Source: a virus. Taken from it: a stretch of DNA of 24,406 bases. The DNA lies in IMG/VR virus record IMGVR_UViG_3300030388_000381, positions 1 through 24,406 of that record; one strand, written 5' to 3'. The notes below the pieces were generated by a model. That model did not search any database. It had not been told where the DNA came from and worked only from the letters and a program-made list of their open reading frames with translations. A program made the translations under genes and the position numbers. Within the stretch, counting starts at the first letter, position 1. Each line of letters begins with the position of its first letter. Below are positions 6,198-13,400 of this stretch, piece after piece.

Positions 6198-6417
6198 AAA
6201 CAATGCTGATGTTAGTGCTGATTTTTTAACAATAGATGCTGTCGCTAAATATTTGTCTATAAGCAAAATGTCTGTTTATGGATTGATAAACAATGAGAGC
6301 AGAGAATTCCCTAAGTCCTATAACATTACTAAGTCTGAACAAAGGCAGAAAAGACTTTGGGATAAACAAGAAGTAAAGGATTGGCTGTTAAAACAACGAT
6401 CCGAAAACATTACATAA
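6178..6417 (+). CDS. AlpA/excisionase-type helix-turn-helix protein
   Basis: The start at 6178 is preferred over the frame's first ATG because AAAGGA lies just upstream; the product is then 79 aa. Residues 17-73 show the MerR/AlpA/Xis-type winged helix pattern: 'FLTIDAVAKYLSISKMSVYGLI', then 'FPKSYNI', then a basic 'RQKRLWDKQEVKDWL'. Such proteins bind DNA as excisionases, directionality factors or transcription regulators. It is embedded in the early operon and overlaps the previous gene. It is a candidate binder for the dispersed 19-bp element or the 18-bp tandem repeats, but that pairing is untested. Its presence is compatible with a temperate phage, although no integrase lies in the window. 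Confidence 0.8.
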   Translation: MTLRKSENNADVSADFLTIDAVAKYLSISKMSVYGLINNESREFPKSYNITKSEQRQKRLWDKQEVKDWLLKQRSENIT

Positions 6418-6423
6418 ACTTTT

Positions 6424-6861
6424 ATGTCTAGGGTAATGTACGAATCCCCAAAGAACTTGGGAGAAGAACAAAATGCTTTAAGATACATCTCACAAAAGTG
6501 GGGTGTATCTTATGCCAAACTACCAATATCATACAAATTAGATTATACGATGTATCGCAATGGTACACATATAGGGTTTACAGAAGTCAAATGTAGAACC
6601 AGCAGATTAAACGATTACAAAACATATATATTATCTTTATCTAAAGTAAAAGAAGCTAGAATATTAGCAGATATGACTAACACAAAATCTTTATTAATTG
6701 TTTGTTGGTCTGATTATACGGGCTGGATAAACCTAAGAAGTGAATTTATAATAAAACAAGGTGGAAGATCAGATAGAAATGATTGGCAAGATCAAGAACC
6801 TGTTTGCCATTTCAATATAAATCAATTTAAAATAATAGCTGAAACAAAAAACTTTATGTAA
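6424..6861 (+). CDS. Second PD-(D/E)XK-type endonuclease
   Basis: The 145-aa product has 'YKLDYTMYRNGTHIGFTEVKCR', with Asp40 followed after a beta hairpin by Glu54-Val-Lys56. This is the D-...-ExK catalytic layout of small single-domain nucleases of the PD-(D/E)XK superfamily. An upstream Glu (Glu14 or Glu15) and a following helix with Ser71/Lys74 fit the same fold. The exact substrate is unknown; branched DNA cutting or restriction-like cutting are both possible. The start is uncertain: ATG 6424 has no clear ribosome-binding site, whereas ATG 6436 has AGGG at short spacing. The stop codon TAA is part of a copy of the dispersed element at 6849-6873. Confidence 0.68.
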   Translation: MSRVMYESPKNLGEEQNALRYISQKWGVSYAKLPISYKLDYTMYRNGTHIGFTEVKCRTSRLNDYKTYILSLSKVKEARILADMTNTKSLLIVCWSDYTGWINLRSEFIIKQGGRSDRNDWQDQEPVCHFNINQFKIIAETKNFM

Positions 6862-6873
6862 AGTTTTACTCTA
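6849..6873 (-). repeat. Dispersed palindromic element, copy 2
   Basis: This stretch matches the reverse complement of 71-95 at 23 of 25 bases, including the ACTCTA extension that the other copies lack. It begins inside the end of the second nuclease gene, supplies its stop codon, and runs into the 49-base gap before the 85-aa gene. The position suits a regulatory site between two parts of the early operon. Confidence 0.55.
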
Positions 6874-6910
6874 TTGTCTCGGCAGCCAAAATAAGAGGAG
6901 AGGAAAAAAT

Positions 6911-7168
6911 ATGAAATTAGCAGATGGATTAGAGAAAGCCTTTATAGGCAGTACAATAAGTGCCTTCGACAGAAAGCAAGTTGCTTTATACGATTACAAC
7001 AAATGTATTCTTATACTTTCTCACGATCATGACATGACGGAAGAAGAAGCTATGGAGTACTTTGATTACAACGTGATTGGCTCTTGGGTGGGCGATGACA
7101 CTCCTGTATTTATTAACCAACATCAAATAGAAACAATAGAAGATTATTTAGAGGATGATTCAGAATGA
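6911..7168 (+). CDS. Conserved small phage protein, 85 aa, unknown function
   Basis: AGGAGAGG precedes the ATG, a strong ribosome-binding site. The acidic product has the pattern 'VALYDYNKCILIL', 'MTEEEAMEYFDYNVIGSWVGDDTPVFI', which recurs in small phage proteins of many hosts (recalled pattern, no name known). No catalytic motif stands out. It follows a 49-base gap carrying a copy of the dispersed element and is coupled to the next gene by an ATGA overlap, so these last two genes form a small sub-unit of the early operon. It may be a host-interaction or regulatory protein (inference only). Confidence 0.75.
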   Translation: MKLADGLEKAFIGSTISAFDRKQVALYDYNKCILILSHDHDMTEEEAMEYFDYNVIGSWVGDDTPVFINQHQIETIEDYLEDDSE

Positions 7169-7452
7169 CAGATAAAAAAGCACATAGAAAAAATACATTG
7201 GTTAAGGCTAGTGCTATAATTACTGGGGAAAGAGCAATCGAGTACGGAGATGCTTATGAGAACCATGCAAGGATAGCAAAGATATGGTCTGTGCTGTTGA
7301 CGAAGGATATTACTGTAGAACAAGTTTATCAATGTATGATAGCAGTTAAGTTGTCTAGACTAATTGAAACTCCAAATCATGAAGATAGCTATGTGGACAT
7401 ATGTGGCTATTCGGCTCTGGCATCAGAAGCCATGGACAAAAAAAATACGTAA
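7165..7452 (+). CDS. DUF6378-like phage protein, 95 aa
   Basis: The product carries the order typical of DUF6378: 'ASAIITGERAIEYGDAYENHARIAKIWS', then 'ITVEQVYQCMIAVKLSRL', then 'DSYVDICGYSALASE'. The all-helical layout with conserved acidic residues loosely recalls MazG-type nucleotide pyrophosphohydrolases, so a nucleotide-related role is conceivable but unproven. The gene starts in an ATGA overlap with the preceding gene and is the last of the rightward operon. Its stop codon TAA lies in a partial copy of the dispersed element at 7440-7458. It converges on the late operon, whose last gene ends at 7497. Confidence 0.78.
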   Translation: MTDKKAHRKNTLVKASAIITGERAIEYGDAYENHARIAKIWSVLLTKDITVEQVYQCMIAVKLSRLIETPNHEDSYVDICGYSALASEAMDKKNT

Positions 7453-7458
7453 AGTTTT
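7440..7458 (-). repeat. Dispersed palindromic element, partial copy 3
   Basis: Read on the minus strand, the stretch matches the 19-base element at 16 of 19 positions, with AAAACTTTACGTA intact. It covers the stop codon of the DUF6378-like gene and lies in the convergent gap between early and late operons. The 44-base gap (7453-7496) has only short imperfect inverted repeats, and I see no convincing terminator for either operon there. Confidence 0.45.
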
Positions 7459-7496
7459 GAAATAGGAGTAGTGCCGTTACTATCATAGATAGAGCT

Positions 7497-10400
7497 TTAC
7501 TGCTCCTTTAAACCAACTTGCCTCATTAAAACAACACCGGTCTTCATAAGACCTTGAATCTTTTCAGTTCTAAGTTTTATAAGTTTTGTTCTAGTTTCAT
7601 CCGGTATTCTTAAATTTCTTTCCAACTCACGAATTTGCCTTAACAATCTATTTCTAGCATTGTCTATGGCTTTAAATCTTCCATATATACTTAACTCATC
7701 TGCGTATTTAGCCCTAACACCTCTTACTTCATTAGCATCGCCTTTTCTACTAGCCAATTCCAACCTAGCAAATATCGTATATAGACCTTTTCTGTTTTCT
7801 AAATAAGTTGATGTGTCCACTCTTTCTGATGGTGATGCGATAAGTTTCCTTACAAAAGGTATTCTTTGTTCTAAGTTACCCTCAAATTCTCCACTTAATA
7901 CATCAGGTACAGTTGAAAATACTAAATTACCAAGTCTATTGACTGTAGCACCAGCACCACCAATGGCAAACTCTATCCAATACTCCAAAACATCCGGAGA
8001 CATATCTATAAGTCCACTCTCTACTTCATCTCCTCCGGATATTGTGTTGATGATGTCAACGACAGCTTTTGGTATTACACCTGTGTTGCCCCAATATTGT
8101 TGGCTATCAGGTCTAGGCGAAGATGCGTACATAGGACTTTCTTTATATATAGGAGCTTGTTTATAATTTTTATTAATTGCTAACTCAGCAAGTGGGTCAA
8201 GAAATGTAGGGGTTGCATATGTTTGCCAATTCTCTATAGCTCCAAATGGGCTTAATGTTTCCATAGTTGTGTTAAATATTGAATTGCTTGTCTGACCAAG
8301 TGTATACTCTCCTCTAGTGTACCTGCTTAACGATCTTCCTAAGTTAACAGCCATATTTAGTCCGTATGCCAAAGGTATTTTTATAAATTTTTCATCAGAC
8401 AGACCAAGTGATGGGAAAATTAAATTGTGTTCTAACGTGTAATCATCTAAATCATCATATTGTTTTCTGCCATTATCATCTTCATCATCACTAAGGAAAG
8501 ATACAAATTGATCTTGTAGTAATCCATAAGCGACCATACCTAACCAAAGTTTTCTTACTCTCTTTGATCGTCTAGCAGCTGTTAGTAGAGCCATACTTCC
8601 TTGTAAAGATGCATTGTAAAATAAATACAAAGAGTTCATAGCAACTTTATCTTCTCCACCTTTTGCAAAGTTTACTGTCACATCTCTCGCTGCTTCGGCA
8701 GCTCGTGCATCAGAGAAGCCTCTTTTTTTCAAAGCTGTGAATGTAGCGACACGAACACCATTCTCAACTGCTGTGTTGTAATCATCTAAAAACCTCAACA
8801 TCTTTTTAAAATTGCCTTTAATAAGACCCTGATTTTTAGTCCCACCAATCTCATTAAGTAAGTTATTCATATTTGCCATTTGATCTTGAACAGTTGACAT
8901 CATGTTAGTGGCGTTCTTACCACCAGACTTAACAAACTTAATGTATTCTTGTGCCCAATAACTATTGTCGTCAAGCGTATTACTTTTTGTTTTTCTTAAA
9001 ACATTTCTTATGCCAAGAATTGCTTTTCCTGTATTTAAAGTTATTTCTTTTGTTATGCCTTCCATGTCGTATTGTTGTACGTTAACAAGAGCTGTCTCTA
9101 AATCTTTTGCAAGGTTAGGTAATACGAAAGCTGGGTTATAAGTAGTGTTAACACTAGATAGCCATCTGTTTAATTTACCTACCATTCTAATAAATGTATT
9201 ATTAGTTTGTGGTTCTGAGTGCAGTTTTAAGGATCGAGCTATAGAACTGCTGTAAATGTTTACGTGAACTTCTTGTCCATCTTCTTTAATTGTAAATTGT
9301 TGAGCGTTCATTGCATCTTTTTTTGCTTCATAAGCAATAGTTTTAGACATATCTAATGCCAAAGCTTCGTTTATAGCGACAGTTCCGTCTGGTTGTGTTT
9401 CTTCTCCTTTAATTAATTTTAAAAATGACAATCCAACTTTATTTCTTTCGCCCCTATCAATTGCTCTTACATTTTGAGCAAGAGCAGAGCCTAATATATT
9501 TTGTGCATATTTAAGACCTCTACCTTTAGCAGATCTATCTTCATTGCCCATAGCACCAAATAAATTTGTTGTTTTTCTTAAAGATTGATTTTTGTCATCT
9601 TTAAACTCTTGATCAGAATCCATGTCACCTCTTAATGGAACATAATTTTTAAAATCATTTCTTTTTTCAAAAGTTTCTTTTGTAATTAACCCAGATTCGT
9701 ATCTTTGAACGTTTGTGTTTTCTGTAATTTCTTTCACAATCATAATTGAGTTAGTAACAGCTTTTCTATTTGATTCATTTAAACTTGCAACCCAATTAAG
9801 TATCGCTGTGGCTTCATTAAAAGACATACCTGATCCCATGCCTTTACCATAATCTGTAGTTATTTTGGCATTTCTTTCTTTAGCGTGTCTAGCATAAAGA
9901 ATAGAATCTATTATTGTCATTAATGGACTAATGCTTGTTTCTAAATCAGATTTAACAAATCCATCCTGTCCTGTTAACTTCGCTGCAGTTGCAGATAGAG
10001 CAGACAAATTATTTATTTGATCTTCTGTAACATTAATTTGTTTAATCTCTTCCATTAATGGTTTAATTAAAGTTTTTTCAACTTCATCTAATTTAGAACC
10101 CGTAATACCATGAGAGTTTTTTTCTTGCAAAAATGTATCGGCTGCATCAGCAATTGTATAGCCATTATTTCTTAACTCATCCATCATCTTTCCAATAGAC
10201 TGAAAAGAATCTTGATATTTTGTTACAATTCTGTCAGCAGCTTGTGTAGCAGTTCTGCCAAAAAGAGGTTTAACTACACCAAATGGAGTTTTAATTTTTT
10301 CAGGTAATATTCCTAATCCTTTAGCTATAATTCCTGAAAGATTATCGTATCTAATATTTTGTTGTGCTTTTTCTATAGCAATATCATTTTTAATTGCTAT

Positions 10401-13400
10401 GCCTTCTCTTTGAGTTGCCCCAAAAGTGCTTGCTCTTATGCTTGATCGTCTGATCTCAGATTCTCTGGGAGAGATTCCTCCAACTCCGCTGTCATCTCCG
10501 GAATCCCTTCCGGATAAATTAGATCTAGATAGTTCTCTCTCGTAACTGGAATTTCCACTGAATTCAGATACTGTATTATCGGGTCTAGCCCAACTTGGTT
10601 CTTCAAATCCTGCTGGCGTTGCATTTATAGCCTCCTGTCTAGCTTCGTCAATAGTTAATCTTCCTTCTTTATATCTGTTCCATATGTTCTCAATTTGAGC
10701 AACTTTTTGTGGATTAGATTTAAATGTGTTTGTGTATAACCCTCTTATTGCTTCCCATGTAATGGATTGCATTTGCCTAGGTAATACACCTCTGTCATTA
10801 GCGGCTCTTGCATAAGCATCTGCTACAAGTCCATAAGTTCCTCTAGATCCACTTATGCTTGAATTAGGTATTGTTCCATATTTAGCAGCTCTTCCCTCTT
10901 TTTTGCCTCCAGTATATGCACCAAAGTTATGATCAACTTCTAAAGCTTTACCACTCAATGGTTTAAAGTGCGCTGCAGCCACGGCATGAGTGTCTATTGT
11001 TGAGTGACCTTCTTTTGAATTAGGAGTAATTAAGTTATTAAAAAAACTTCTAATTTTATGCCTATTACCCATCTGTATAGATATGTTTTCTATTGAGCCA
11101 TCTTCCATAACTGAAACAGCTTTTGACATTTCAGATAAACTTCCCCACCCTGTCTTCTTAGGGGCCCCTTTACCAGTGAGTGCGTAATTTAAAAATTCTC
11201 CTTCTGGAGTAATTATTCTATGACCTCTGTCATTATATGTTTCATCAAAAATTCTTATCCACATAGCTTTGTGAAGTGAGTGATCTAAATTATTTAAAGA
11301 AGTTGAGTTTCTACTTGTATTACTTATATGATTAAGAGCTGCTTTATACTTGTCTTTACCAAATATTCTTTTAGCTGTTACCATCATTTCAGGTGTAAAT
11401 TGTGTATTTCCAAAGTTTTTTGTAATATCTAACATTCTTTCAGACAAAGAAACGTTCATAAACCAATCTTTTTGTGGAGACTGAGCCGACATTACAGCCG
11501 CTATTACTTCTGGTTTGTATCCATATTCATTAGAAAATCTATCTATAATAGCTCTTGCGCCATCATACCATTTAGAAGATCTGTTTCTTATTTCAGGATC
11601 TATAGAGTCATATATATATAATAGATTGCCTCTCATAGCCTCAATGTAATCTTCAATTATTTCTAAGTCTGAAAAGTTTTCGTAAAGTTTTGTGTTTTCT
11701 GAAATATTATAACCTTTAATAAGGTTAGCTGCTTGACTTGCTAATTTTGGATCTTGTCTAATAGCATCACCATTAACAAGAAGAATATCATTAATAGGAT
11801 TTTCTAGGCTCTTTACAGCAGTAGGAAATCTTGTGCTTATGGTATGCTCTTGTCCAAAGGCCATTACACTAGACCTCATTAATCTAGTCGCATTTTCTCC
11901 ACGTTTTTGATTAATTTTATCTTTGTATGCCTGAGTGTATTTTTGTGGTTGATAAGTTTGTGGTATATTTAATTCATTAAACATGGCTGCGGTAAAACCA
12001 CGACCTGAAGATTTGCTCCAATACCCACTTGCCCCTGATTCTTTAATCATTCTTTCCATAGCTGTGGTTATGTAACCTAATCTACCTTCACCACGCATAG
12101 GTTGAGCTTGTTTTTCTAATTCTTGATTGGCTTTGGCATTAAATCCTTTTTCATCTTTTGCCCAATCATACATATCGTCATAAGGAACTTCTATTTCATA
12201 GATGTTGTCTCCAACATTGTCCTCTGGATTATAACCTTCAGGATCGGCAATATTAATTGCATAGTAATTTCTAGCAGGATATCCACTATATGTTCTTCTG
12301 CGCTCCGCACCACGCATGTATAAATTACTTTGTTGTTTTTCTGGGTCTATACTGTTTAGGCCCTCTACAGGAGAGAAGTGCGTAAGTGTTATTGTGCGTT
12401 CTTTTGTGACTTGAGGTTCGCTCCTCTCTTGTAATGGTTCGCTCTCGCCAAGTACATCTGTCTGTCCTCTTCCTCTTCCTTCAAGTCCTCCTCTGTCGCT
12501 GGAGTCATCTCTTCTATTATTAAATTGTTGACTTCTTCGTAAAGCTTGTTCATTTGTTTCTGCCTCCATATCATTTGCTAAACCTTCTTCCATAACAAAA
12601 TTAGACAATAATGTTACTTTTTGGTCAGCGTAAACTGTTTCTTCTGCTTTATTCTTACTATTTCTATTTTGTTCTCCTACAGATTCACTGTAGTTTACCC
12701 ATGAATTTTGTCCTCTTGTTTCTGTAGTCATGGCTTTAGCCGCTAATGGACTATACATTCTTACGTGAGCTTGCCAAGCATTCTCTTCTCCTCTAGCAGA
12801 AAATGTAGCTCCTTCTAATCCATGACCAAAATAATCATGAACTATTCTAAATATATCATTATATCTTGCATTTGCACCATCTATAATTTCCCCTGTCTTT
12901 TTTAAAAGAGGATTTCTTGAAACATCTTCTTCGGTAAAACCTTCTTTTCCAAATCCAAAATCACTAGGATAAACCCACATATGGTTATTGTTATGCAAAT
13001 CATTTAACATATCTTTAGCACCATTAGAATATGGCTCTAATTGACCAAGCTTAATCAATTCTACTTTTAACCCAGTTGCTTTTACAAACTGCCATTGGTC
13101 AAACGTTTCATCGTTCATAGCATTATAGGATTCAATAACGTCAGGATTATACGGATCATCTATAGCTGAATCAAAATCATTAGCTATTTTTTTGGCTAAT
13201 TCAACATTTAAAGTTATGTATTTATCTTGTCTTCTTGGAGTTATATTTTTTGATGCTAAATAAGCAGCTTTTGCTTTTTGTGCTTTGTCTAAAGGACCTA
13301 AAGAAGAAAGGTGTAAGTTAGGTAATCTTTCTAGTTTGGAGCTTCTTATAGTTTCACTTTGATCAACATCAAGATAATCTCTACTAGTAGCATTCTCTCT

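Noticed and set aside
7453-7496. Bidirectional terminator in the convergent gap
   Set aside because: Only a 7-bp imperfect stem with a 29-base loop and a few 4-5-bp inverted repeats are present, without a proper T-run after a GC-rich stem.
7813-8166. Antisense 117-codon frame and similar forward frames within the late operon
   Set aside because: Ser/Pro-rich translations, no ribosome-binding sites, and complete overlap with well-supported minus-strand genes.
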